Source: Acidobacteriota bacterium
GTDB lineage: Bacteria > Acidobacteriota > Terriglobia > UBA7540
Assembly: GCA_021789565.1 (NCBI GenBank)
Contig: JAJYJL010000290.1
Coordinates: 1-8,194, forward strand
Reading direction: 5' to 3'
DNA length: 8,194 bases
The translations under genes and the position numbers were made by a program. Below the pieces are notes generated by a model, which was not told the origin of the DNA, did no database searches, and saw nothing but the letters and a program-made list of their open reading frames with translations. Below are positions 1-6,389 of the stretch, in pieces (position 1 is the stretch's first letter; every line of letters begins with the position of its first letter).

Positions 1-825
1 CATGACGTGCCTTCCGCAAACCTGGCGGCGGAACTGCTGCTGATGCACGTTCTCCAGCAGGATCGCACCTATCTTTACACGCATTCCGAGCGGGATTTCC
101 CCACTGAACAGTTCAACCGATATATGAATCTGGTCAGCGAGCGATGCACAGGCAAGCCCACCCAGTACATCACGGGGCATCAGGAATTCTGGGGCCTGGA
201 TTTTGAAGTGACCCCGGCGGTTCTGATCCCTCGGCCGGAAACCGAACACATCATCGAGGCCGTGCTCGACCTGATCAGCCGGGAAGGTCTTCCAAGACAA
301 GAGGCTTTCAGGATTGCTGAGGTGGGCACCGGATCAGGATGTATCCCCATTGCTCTGGCCAAGGAACTGCCGCACTCGGAGTTATTTGCCGTGGACATGT
401 CAGCCGACGCCCTTGAGGTTGCAAAGAGGAACGCGCAGCGGCTGGGGGTGTCGGGACATGTTGAGTTCCTTGAAAGTGACCTGTTGTCCCGGTTACTTGG
501 GCCGGAATTTATGGGGACCATTGATTTTGTCGTTTCCAACCCGCCCTATGTAGGGCACGATGAACTGGCTGACGTGCAGCGCGAGGTGCGAATGTTTGAG
601 CCGCGCCTGGCACTGGGCGATCTGTCCCGCGGCGACGAGATCTATGCCCGGCTGTTCCCGCAGGCCCAGCAACTTCTCAAGCCCGGCGGCTCGGTGGTGG
701 TGGAGATTGGCTACAATAAGAAGGATGCCGTCCTGCGCCTCTTGGGTGGGGGTTGGAAGGAGCAGGAAGTTCGCCCGGACCTCGCCGGCATACCACGCGT
801 CATTATCGCGCGCAAGAGGGATTGA
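1..825 (+). CDS. prmC: Peptide chain release factor N5-glutamine methyltransferase PrmC (5' partial)
   Basis: PrmC methylates the glutamine of the GGQ loop in release factors RF1 and RF2, using S-adenosylmethionine, in the cytosol. Counting from the GTG at 7, the protein shows an N-terminal helical substrate-binding domain (about 1-70), an R-P-E-T-E element (76-80), the SAM-binding glycine loop EVGTGSGCIPIALA (105-118) and the family signature NPPYV (178-182), which recognises the target glutamine. The frame is open to base 1. Alignment from memory with E. coli PrmC suggests that about 20 N-terminal residues lie outside the window, so the GTG at 7 is probably an internal valine rather than the start. 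The TGA ends at 825, 6 bp before dinB, which implies co-transcription. In many bacteria prfA lies just upstream of prmC; here that would be off the window. Family identity is secure; only the true start is unknown. Confidence 0.95.
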   Translation, partial: HDVPSANLAAELLLMHVLQQDRTYLYTHSERDFPTEQFNRYMNLVSERCTGKPTQYITGHQEFWGLDFEVTPAVLIPRPETEHIIEAVLDLISREGLPRQEAFRIAEVGTGSGCIPIALAKELPHSELFAVDMSADALEVAKRNAQRLGVSGHVEFLESDLLSRLLGPEFMGTIDFVVSNPPYVGHDELADVQREVRMFEPRLALGDLSRGDEIYARLFPQAQQLLKPGGSVVVEIGYNKKDAVLRLLGGGWKEQEVRPDLAGIPRVIIARKRD

Positions 826-831
826 TTCGCT

Positions 832-2001
832 ATGCTTCGCCAGATCCTTCATGTTGATATGGACGCCTTCTTTGTCTCGGTGGAGGAACTGGCCGACCCA
901 ACGCTGAAAGGCAAAGCCGTCATCGTCGGCGCAGATCCGGACGGACGGGGGGTCGTGGCCGCGGCCAGTTATGAGGCACGCAAGTTCGGCGTCCATTCCG
1001 CCATGCCGGTCGCAAGAGCAAAAAAGCTCTGTCCTCATGCCATCTTCCTGCGTGGTCACCACGCAAAGTACCGCGAATATTCACAGAAGATTTACGAGGT
1101 CTTCCACGAATTTACTCCGGAGATCGAAATGGTTTCAATCGACGAAGCCTATCTTGACCTGACGGGTTCCGAACGCCTGCACGGCGGAATGCTGAGTGCC
1201 GCCGACCGCTTGATTCGCGCCGTTAAGAAGAGAGCGGGCCTGAATTGCTCCGTGGGCGCGTCCACGTCACACCTGGTGTCGAAGATTGCTTCCGACCAGG
1301 CAAAGCCCCACGGGCTGCTCTTCGTGCTGCCGGGATGCGAAGCTCTGTTTCTGGCACCCTTGCCGGTCCGCCGCATGCCAGGCATCGGAAAGGTCACTGA
1401 ACCGGAGCTGCTGTCGCTGGGCATTGCGACCATCGGTGACCTGCAGACTTACGGCGCCGAGCGGTTGAAAGAAAGGTTTGGCAAGCACGGTGAGTGGCTC
1501 TACACCAAATCGATGGGTAAGGACATCGAGGCATACTCGTACGATGAGGAACCCAAATCCATCAGCCACGAAACTACTTTTCCCGTGGACACAGCGGATG
1601 GCGAAGAACTGGAGCGGACCCTTTCTTACCTTTCCCAGCTTGTTGCAAGGCGCCTGCGAGAGCATCGGCTGTTTGCGAGAACGATCGGTTTGAAACTCCG
1701 CAACCACCGCTTCAAAACGATAACGCGCGACACAACGCTGGATGAGCCGACGAACCTGGATTCGGTTATTTACGAGCATGTCCTGCGGATGTTCATCGCT
1801 GCGTGGGACGGCGAGGAAATGATTCGGCTTTTAGGTGTGCGGACCTCAAACTTGGACAAGTCCACCTTTCAGCTTGGCCTGTTTGATGCAGAGAAGCACG
1901 AAAAGCTCAACCGCGTTTTTCGCGTGGCAGACCGGGTGCGAGGACGTTACGGATTCAAAGCGCTGCAGTTGGCGCGCTCGCTGGATCGGGAGAAGAAATA
2001 A
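832..2001 (+). CDS. dinB: Y-family DNA polymerase IV (translesion synthesis)
   Basis: DNA polymerase IV is an error-prone Y-family polymerase that extends past lesions and stalled forks, working on the replisome through the sliding clamp. The 389-residue protein is slightly longer than E. coli DinB (351). Visible landmarks: HVDMDAFF (7-14) with catalytic D9 and the steric-gate aromatic at F14; SYEARKFGV (46-54) in the fingers; SIDEAYLDLTG (102-112) with catalytic D104 and E105; a helix-hairpin-helix-like thumb segment around MPGIGKVTE (182-190); and the little-finger domain (about 243-340). QLGLF (347-351) fits a beta-clamp binding motif and is followed by about 38 basic residues, a layout seen in many non-enterobacterial DinB proteins. 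The ATG at 832 follows prmC by 6 bp, with AGAGGG at 815-820 as a rather distant ribosome site. All catalytic residues are present, so it should be active. No SOS operator can be judged, because there is almost no intergenic DNA. Confidence 0.97.
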   Translation: MLRQILHVDMDAFFVSVEELADPTLKGKAVIVGADPDGRGVVAAASYEARKFGVHSAMPVARAKKLCPHAIFLRGHHAKYREYSQKIYEVFHEFTPEIEMVSIDEAYLDLTGSERLHGGMLSAADRLIRAVKKRAGLNCSVGASTSHLVSKIASDQAKPHGLLFVLPGCEALFLAPLPVRRMPGIGKVTEPELLSLGIATIGDLQTYGAERLKERFGKHGEWLYTKSMGKDIEAYSYDEEPKSISHETTFPVDTADGEELERTLSYLSQLVARRLREHRLFARTIGLKLRNHRFKTITRDTTLDEPTNLDSVIYEHVLRMFIAAWDGEEMIRLLGVRTSNLDKSTFQLGLFDAEKHEKLNRVFRVADRVRGRYGFKALQLARSLDREKK

Positions 2002-2088
2002 TTCATGTTCCCGGCTGCAGCAGCAGGGTTCTGAAATCCGCCGGGGGGCTGGACGGCGCTTATATGCCGGCGGGGACGGGAATTCCAG

Positions 2089-2096
2089 AAAAAGGG
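2089..2096 (+). promoter_or_regulatory. Ribosome binding site that fixes the cca start
   Basis: AAAAAGGG sits 5 bases before ATG 2102. It decides against the much longer open frame that begins inside dinB. Confidence 0.6.
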
Positions 2097-2101
2097 CAAT
2101 T

Positions 2102-3421
2102 ATGGAACCAAAGAGACAGGCTGCGTCTGACATTGTCCGCCGATTGCGTGACGCCGGATTTACGGCCTATCTCGTGGGCGGTTGCGTACGTGACATTGTG
2201 ATGGGGAACGAACCCAAGGATTATGATATTGCCACCTCGGCGCAGCCCGCCCAGGTGGTTGAGATGTTCCCTGGCAGCCTGACGGTGGGTGCGCAATTCG
2301 GAGTGGTGATTGTTACTCGCGAAGAAGGGAACGTAGAGGTGGCAACGTTCCGGAGCGACGGTGCCTACGCCGACGGCCGCCATCCCGTTCAAGTCGAGTA
2401 CACGAAATCTGCTGAAGAGGATGTCCGTCGCCGTGACTTCACGATCAATGGTCTGCTCTACGACCCCGTGGAAGATAAAGTGATCGACTACGTCGGCGGC
2501 CAGGCGGACATTCGACGCCGCAGGATCAGCACCATTGGTGATCCTTACCAACGCTTCAGCGAGGACCGGTTGCGCATGCTTCGGGCTGTCCGCTTTGCTG
2601 CCCGGTTCCGCTTTGAACCGGATCCCGCAGTTGTGGGTGCCATCCGGGAACTGGCCAGTGAAATCCGGATGGTCAGCCCCGAACGAATCCGCGACGAAAT
2701 TTTAAAGATCCTTACGGAAGGCCATGCACGCAGGGGCTTCCAACTTCTGGACAGTACCAGCCTGCTGCAACAGGTGCTGCCGGAGGTGAAGGCGATGCAG
2801 GGTGTTGAGCAGCCGCCGCAGTTTCATCCCGAAGGCGACGTGTGGACACACACCCTGATGATGCTTGATGGACTTCAGGCTCCCACGCCGACACTGGCTC
2901 TTGGCGTGTTGCTGCACGACGTCGGGAAGCCAAGGACTTTTACTGTTCGGGAGCGCATCCGCTTTGACAACCACGTTGAAGTAGGCGCTATGATGGCCGA
3001 TGAAATCTGCAAGCGCCTTCGGCTTTCGGGTCGGGACACGGAGCGGGTGGTTGAGTTGGTGCGCCACCATCTGCGCTTCAAGGACTTTCCACAGATGAAG
3101 CGATCAACTCAAATTCGCTTTCTACGAATGGATGGTTTTTCAGAACATCTGGAGCTGCATCGGCTGGACTGTCTGGCGAGCCATCGTAACCTTGAGAACT
3201 ACAAGCTGGCCCGGGAAATGCTCAGTGAGATCCCGCAAGAGCAAATAAAACCCCCCCGCCTCCTCAGCGGCCTGGATCTCATCCGTTACGGCTACAAGCC
3301 AGGGCCGCTGTTCAAGCAAATCCTTCAGGCTGTGGAAGATGCACAGCTAGAAGGAGAGATTCGCACGCGGGAAGACGCACTCCGCCTCGTGCGCCAGCAG
3401 TTTCCCGCGCTTCATCAATAA
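2102..3421 (+). CDS. cca: CCA tRNA nucleotidyltransferase / poly(A) polymerase family with HD domain
   Basis: This class II nucleotidyltransferase adds or repairs the 3' CCA of tRNAs from CTP and ATP. The 439-residue protein has the catalytic head LVGGCVRD (24-31) and DYD (40-42, metal-binding D40 and D42), the nucleotide-selecting region RRDFTING (110-117), and the neck motif RFSEDRLRMLRAVRFAARF (151-169). A C-terminal HD phosphohydrolase-like domain follows, with H250, H272-D273 and a later HRLDCLASH (353-361). The C terminus reads GLDLIRYGYKPGPLF (390-404), typical of the family. The start is set at ATG 2102 because AAAAAGGG (2089-2096) lies 5 bases upstream and the nucleotidyltransferase fold begins soon after. 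The frame stays open into dinB back to 1835, but that part reads as dinB out of frame. The gene lies 100 bp after dinB. CCA addition is the likelier role; the sequence alone does not rule out poly(A) polymerase. Confidence 0.92.
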   Translation: MEPKRQAASDIVRRLRDAGFTAYLVGGCVRDIVMGNEPKDYDIATSAQPAQVVEMFPGSLTVGAQFGVVIVTREEGNVEVATFRSDGAYADGRHPVQVEYTKSAEEDVRRRDFTINGLLYDPVEDKVIDYVGGQADIRRRRISTIGDPYQRFSEDRLRMLRAVRFAARFRFEPDPAVVGAIRELASEIRMVSPERIRDEILKILTEGHARRGFQLLDSTSLLQQVLPEVKAMQGVEQPPQFHPEGDVWTHTLMMLDGLQAPTPTLALGVLLHDVGKPRTFTVRERIRFDNHVEVGAMMADEICKRLRLSGRDTERVVELVRHHLRFKDFPQMKRSTQIRFLRMDGFSEHLELHRLDCLASHRNLENYKLAREMLSEIPQEQIKPPRLLSGLDLIRYGYKPGPLFKQILQAVEDAQLEGEIRTREDALRLVRQQFPALHQ

Positions 3422-3562
3422 TCACTTTCCAAAGGGCGTAGTTGCGAAGAAGTAGACTACCCCGCCCAAAGCGCTGCAAAAAACAATGAACAGCCCAACT
3501 TTAATCCAGAGCATTTTTCGGTCTTCAGCAGTGGGCTTTTCTTCATTGATCATTTGAAACAT
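3422..3562 (-). CDS. Small single-pass membrane protein (46 aa), unknown function
   Basis: This short minus-strand gene encodes 46 residues. It runs from ATG (3562-3560) to TGA (3424-3422). The N-terminal 18 residues are polar and charged (NEEKPTAEDRK at 6-16). About 19-41 form one hydrophobic segment, WIKVGLFIVFCSALGG and onward, and the tail is short (TTPFGK). Support for a real gene is threefold. A strong Shine-Dalgarno, GAGGAGGG, lies 4 bases before the ATG (3574-3567). A good promoter lies about 50 bases further upstream. The stop codon also abuts the cca stop exactly (3421/3422), as expected for convergent genes packed end to end. A second in-frame ATG is at codon 4 but is worse placed relative to the ribosome site. 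I do not recognise the family; a small accessory subunit or membrane regulator would fit, but nothing here points to a partner. Confidence 0.65.
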   Translation of the reverse strand: MFQMINEEKPTAEDRKMLWIKVGLFIVFCSALGGVVYFFATTPFGK

Positions 3563-3566
3563 GGGA

Positions 3567-3574
3567 CCCTCCTC
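3567..3574 (-). promoter_or_regulatory. Strong Shine-Dalgarno of the 46-aa gene
   Basis: On the minus strand GAGGAGGG is followed by TCCC and then ATG at 3562. It is the strongest ribosome site in the window and the main evidence that the small gene is translated. Confidence 0.65.
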
Positions 3575-3613
3575 GTACCGTCGGATCCAGCAGACCGACA
3601 CGTCAAGCGCAAG

Positions 3614-3643
3614 ATTATACCTTTGGCCCTATGGTTCGGTAAA
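3614..3643 (-). promoter_or_regulatory. Candidate sigma-70 promoter of the 46-aa gene
   Basis: Reading the minus strand, TTTACC (3643-3638, 4 of 6 matches to TTGACA) is separated by 18 bases from a perfect TATAAT (3619-3614). Transcription would begin near 3607, giving a leader of about 45 bases before ATG 3562. The match and the spacing relative to the small gene are good, but no transcript evidence is available. Confidence 0.45.
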
Positions 3644-3644
3644 A

Positions 3645-3660
3645 GAGTAGCTAGCAGCTC
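3645..3660. promoter_or_regulatory. Short dyad beside the minus-strand promoter
   Basis: The sequence reads GAG, two bases, GCTAGC, two bases, CTC: a 16-base interrupted palindrome centred at 3652/3653. It begins 2 bases upstream of the proposed -35 box, a usual place for a regulator to bind. It could equally be chance. Confidence 0.2.
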
Positions 3661-3674
3661 GAGCAGATATGGCT

Positions 3675-3899
3675 TCACACCGGGAACTTGATCTCCGAAC
3701 CGGCGTACAGCACATCGAACTCTGTGCCTCCTGCTACTAATTTAGTCTTTCGGGTATAAAAGTCAAGCTGAATGCGAAAGCCAAATCTTTGAACCCGCTG
3801 CGGCGGTTCCAAGAAGTAATTCCTCTTGCGTCCTCCCACATGAAATTGAAGGCCCAACATCCAAGCCCGTAGCTGTTGTAAAATCCTTTTATCGTGCAC
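3675..3899 (-). pseudogene. Possible short gene or remnant, unknown
   Basis: A minus-strand reading frame of 74 codons begins with GTG (3899-3897) and ends with TGA (3677-3675). The last third (VAGGTEFDVLYAGSEIKFPV) has codons ending mostly in G or C, like the real genes here, and reads like the end of a soluble protein. The first part is less convincing and shows no ribosome binding site; the bases before the GTG are the leader of the oppositely oriented oxidoreductase gene. It may be the decayed 3' end of a longer gene, a small gene, or chance. No domain is recognised. Confidence 0.22.
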
Positions 3900-3910
3900 A
3901 GGAGCGCTAA

Positions 3911-4951
3911 ATGGCGAATAGCAAAAGAGTTGGGTACGCGGTAGTAGGGCTGGGAAGAATCTCGCAGCGAGCTGTGCTGCCGGCGTTTCGCCACAGCAAG
4001 AAGGCGAAGCTAGTGGCTGTGGTCAGTGGCGATCTGAAGAAGGCTAACCGCCTGGCTGCCCGCTTTGGCGCCGACGCGTCATACACGTACGATGGGTATG
4101 ACAGGTGCCTTGCAAACCCTGATGTGGATGCCGTATTCATCGCAACCGACAACGGGACGCACGCCCGTTATTCCGTGAGAGCGGCGGAAGCCGGGCGTCA
4201 CGTCCTCTGCGAAAAGCCCATGGCGACCACCGTCGATGAATGCAGGCGGATGATCGAGGCGTGCCGAGCGAATAAGGTTCGGCTGATGATCGCCTACCGG
4301 AAATATTTTGAACCCGCAAGCCTTGCCCTTCAAAAGCTCATTACGACTGGGAAGCTCGGCAAACTCAAGCTTATCCATTCAGCATTCACCATCTTTTTGC
4401 CGCCCGGCAAGAACGTCCCCGCCTGGCATCTGGATCCAGTGGCTTCAGGCGGTGGATCGCTGATGGATCTTGGGGTTTACTGCGTCAATACCATCCGCTG
4501 GCTGACGGGCCGCGAGCCCAGCGAGGCAGCCGCTTTTAGCTGGACCACTGATCCCGTGCGCTTCAGTGGCGTCGAGGAGAGTATAAGTTTCCAACTCAAG
4601 TTTCCTGAAGGTCTACTCGTGCAGGCAAGCGCCAGCTTCGGGGCCGCCCAGTCTAATTTCCTGAAGATCTTTGGCGAAAAGGGCTGGGCGTCCCTTGACC
4701 CTGCGTTTGCGTTCGACGAAGACAGGCGCCTTTTCGGCAAGGTTGGAGGCCACTGGTTTGAAAAACGCTTCAAGGTCATTGATGAGTTCGCTCTGGAGCT
4801 TGATGCCTTCGCCGACAGTATCCGGCGAAAACGCGACCCGGAACCGGACGGCCGTGAGGGACTGCGTGACGTTGTGACCATGCAGGCGATCTATCGGGCG
4901 GCCCGCGAAGGACGGTGGGTTCCGATTGACTTTTCCACAAAGGGCCTGTGA
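3911..4951 (+). CDS. Gfo/Idh/MocA family NAD(P)-dependent oxidoreductase, GFOR-like
   Basis: Members of this family oxidise or reduce sugars, inositols and similar polyols with NAD(P), usually in the cytosol. The 346-residue protein has an N-terminal Rossmann fold with the dinucleotide loop VVGLGRIS (11-18) and the family signature EKP (101-103), whose lysine is catalytic. It then has a C-terminal alpha/beta domain with GGGSLMDLGVYCVN (180-193), in which D186 and Y190 match conserved active-site positions. The segments AYRKYFEPA (128-136) and GGGSLMDLGVYC resemble glucose-fructose oxidoreductase more than inositol dehydrogenase. Zymomonas GFOR is exported with a Tat signal; this protein starts directly at the Rossmann fold, so it should stay cytosolic. 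AGGAG at 3900-3904 lies 6 bases before the ATG. No sugar transport or catabolic gene is adjacent, so the substrate cannot be inferred. Confidence 0.95.
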   Translation: MANSKRVGYAVVGLGRISQRAVLPAFRHSKKAKLVAVVSGDLKKANRLAARFGADASYTYDGYDRCLANPDVDAVFIATDNGTHARYSVRAAEAGRHVLCEKPMATTVDECRRMIEACRANKVRLMIAYRKYFEPASLALQKLITTGKLGKLKLIHSAFTIFLPPGKNVPAWHLDPVASGGGSLMDLGVYCVNTIRWLTGREPSEAAAFSWTTDPVRFSGVEESISFQLKFPEGLLVQASASFGAAQSNFLKIFGEKGWASLDPAFAFDEDRRLFGKVGGHWFEKRFKVIDEFALELDAFADSIRRKRDPEPDGREGLRDVVTMQAIYRAAREGRWVPIDFSTKGL

Positions 4952-5134
4952 TCATCTAATTTAGGTCATTGCGGCTGCCCCTTCTGAAACAGAATCCAAA
5001 CGCCCGGAGTTAAGAATGGCCTTAATATGACTCCTGCGCGGCTAAAGGTCCGCTTTAACACTAGTCGGCGAGTGTGAAGCACGTTCCTGCCTAAACAAAA
5101 CACGCTCCACCATGGAAAATTTTCATACTTTTTG

Positions 5135-5168
5135 AAAACTGTTCGCAACTCACCCTACAAACAGTTTT
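5135..5168. repeat. Inverted repeat with 9-base arms
   Basis: AAAACTGTT (5135-5143) and AACAGTTTT (5160-5168) are exact reverse complements separated by 16 bases. It overlaps the weak promoter-like pair, so it could be an operator. The stem is AT-rich and has no T-run beyond its right arm, so it is a poor terminator. Confidence 0.3.
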
Positions 5169-5227
5169 GTAGCTATTAGTTAATCTATTGAAACGACATA
5201 GGTTAGTACGGTGGCTTTATGGCATTG

Positions 5228-5277
5228 CGCTTGCATTGACACAAGGTAGCGCTTTGTGCCGACAGGCGGCGCAAGCG
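5228..5277 (+). other. Nested hairpin in a long 5' leader
   Basis: An outer stem, CGCTTGC (5228-5234) with GCAAGCG (5271-5277), encloses an inner stem, CACAAGG (5240-5246) with CTTTGTG (5252-5258), around the 5-base loop TAGCG. The inner stem has one G-U pair. It lies about 170 bases before ATG 5445 and could be a regulatory RNA structure, but it matches no riboswitch class I know. Confidence 0.25.
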
Positions 5278-5444
5278 ACTCTTGATTCAGAGCGATTGCT
5301 GAGGAACGCTTGGCTTGGGTGATTCCTGAAAGAACGGGAGGATTTGTTGCTTTCTCCAAATCGCCCCGACAAAGACAGCCATGGTTTAACTCAGGACGGC
5401 GAGCCTGCACCACTTTTTCGGCAATCAGCTAGAGAGACCAAAAC

Positions 5445-6389
5445 ATGGAAGAGAATTCGAACCTGAATAAAACCGGGAACGTTACCGAAGAGCCCCGAAG
5501 ATCGTTGAACCCTTTATGGGTGGGCGCAGTCGTTTTCGTGTGCATTGCAGCAGTGGCTGCAGGGTTTATTGTGCAACAGCGGAAATTGGCCAACACACTT
5601 TCGGCCCGCAATGAAGAGTTAACGGCGTCCCTGACGCAGACGAAAGGACAGCTTCAAACCCTTTCGTCTGAACTGAACACTTTGCAAACCCAGCAAGCCG
5701 AACAGGCGGAACGCGAGAGGGTTGAAAAGGCCGCCCGGCAGGCGGCTGCGGTCCGGCAGGAACACATTCGCCGCCGGGGTGCCGCGAAGAGGGTTGTGAA
5801 CAAAGACGATCCGCGATGGAAGCAAGTGCAGGCTGAACTTGCCGAGCACCAGAAGGCCATTGCCTCCACCCAACAGGACCTTGATAGTACCCGGTCAGAA
5901 CTTCAGGGTAACCTGGACTCGACAAAGGCCGAACTGAGTGGTTCCATCGCCAAGACTCACGCCGAGCTGGTGGAGCTGGAGAAGAAGGGCGAACGCCGCT
6001 ACTTCGAATTTGACATATTCAAGGCCAAGCGCTTCCAGCGCGTGGGCCCGATCGAAGTGTCACTCCGAAAGACTAATGCCAGGCACCAGTTCTGTGATCT
6101 TCACGTGATTGTGAATGACCGTGAACTGGTTAAGAAACACATCAACGTTTATGAGCCGGTGGTCTTTTATACAGAGCAAAACGGACAGCCTCTGCAGCTG
6201 GTGATTAACAGCATCAGCAAGAATCACATGCACGGATACGTGAGTTCGCCAAAATACCAAGGGAACCGGATGTCCGCGGCGAATGCGAATAACGGAGCGG
6301 CCCAGGTTGCGGGCACGAACGGGACCGGTGCTGTTGCCGGGCAACCTGCTGTCGTTGACCTGCGCCCGGCGGTTGCGAACAGCCGATGA
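5445..6389 (+). CDS. Membrane-anchored coiled-coil protein, unknown function
   Basis: The 314-residue protein begins with a polar, basic segment ending in RRS (18-20), then one transmembrane helix (about 23-43, PLWVGAVVFVCIAAVAAGFIV). A coiled coil follows (about 44-110), then a basic patch (HIRRRGAAKR, 107-116) and a second coiled coil (about 124-183). In the latter, 11-residue units DLDSTRSELQG, NLDSTKAELSG and SIAKTHAELVE follow one another (145-177). A compact, well-ordered domain (184-271, starting RRYFEFDIFKAKRF) carries aromatic and beta-strand-like stretches. The last 43 residues are Ala/Asn/Gly-rich and probably disordered. With a basic N-terminal flank the predicted topology is N-in, with the coiled coil outside the cytoplasm. 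The start follows AGAGAG (5431-5436) by 8 bases, a weak ribosome site. I do not recognise a named family; a structural or scaffold role in the envelope is only a guess. Confidence 0.88.
   Translation: MEENSNLNKTGNVTEEPRRSLNPLWVGAVVFVCIAAVAAGFIVQQRKLANTLSARNEELTASLTQTKGQLQTLSSELNTLQTQQAEQAERERVEKAARQAAAVRQEHIRRRGAAKRVVNKDDPRWKQVQAELAEHQKAIASTQQDLDSTRSELQGNLDSTKAELSGSIAKTHAELVELEKKGERRYFEFDIFKAKRFQRVGPIEVSLRKTNARHQFCDLHVIVNDRELVKKHINVYEPVVFYTEQNGQPLQLVINSISKNHMHGYVSSPKYQGNRMSAANANNGAAQVAGTNGTGAVAGQPAVVDLRPAVANSR

Larger units (their letters stand above)
3563..3910. other. Divergent intergenic region
   Basis: This stretch separates the minus-strand small membrane gene from the plus-strand oxidoreductase. 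It carries the small gene's ribosome site, promoter and dyad, and the doubtful minus-strand frame at 3675-3899. For the oxidoreductase I see AGGAG at 3900-3904 and only weak promoter-like hexamers (TATAAA near 3755, TAAAAT near 3880) without good -35 partners. No repeat or tRNA is visible. Confidence 0.5.
4952..5444. other. Gene-free leader upstream of the coiled-coil gene
   Basis: About 490 bases without a believable gene. It is AT-richer than its surroundings between about 5100 and 5220, as promoter regions often are. It holds a weak promoter-like pair, TTGAAA (5132-5137) and TACAAA (5156-5161) with 18-base spacing. It also holds a dyad with 9-base arms (5135-5168) and a nested hairpin (5228-5277). 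I see no T-run terminator for the oxidoreductase gene. Confidence 0.5.

Noticed and set aside
493..1062. A 189-codon minus-strand frame across the prmC-dinB junction
   Set aside because: It overlaps two firmly identified genes and has no recognisable motif; its length reflects the GC-rich codon pattern of the opposite strand.
2038..2073. CCGCCGG / CCGGCGG inverted repeat between dinB and cca
   Set aside because: The arms are 7 bases with a 22-base loop and no T-run follows. In GC-rich DNA this is expected by chance, and it does not look like a terminator.
1835..2101. N-terminal extension of the cca frame into dinB
   Set aside because: The extension overlaps dinB coding sequence, is not family-like, and a good ribosome site precedes ATG 2102.
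5236..5241. Perfect TTGACA
   Set aside because: No -10-like hexamer lies 16-19 bases downstream, and the bases form part of the nested hairpin.
4966..5413. Two minus-strand frames of 60 and 77 codons in the leader (4966-5148, 5180-5413)
   Set aside because: The first starts with TTG, codon use differs from the real genes, and neither product has a domain or membrane pattern.
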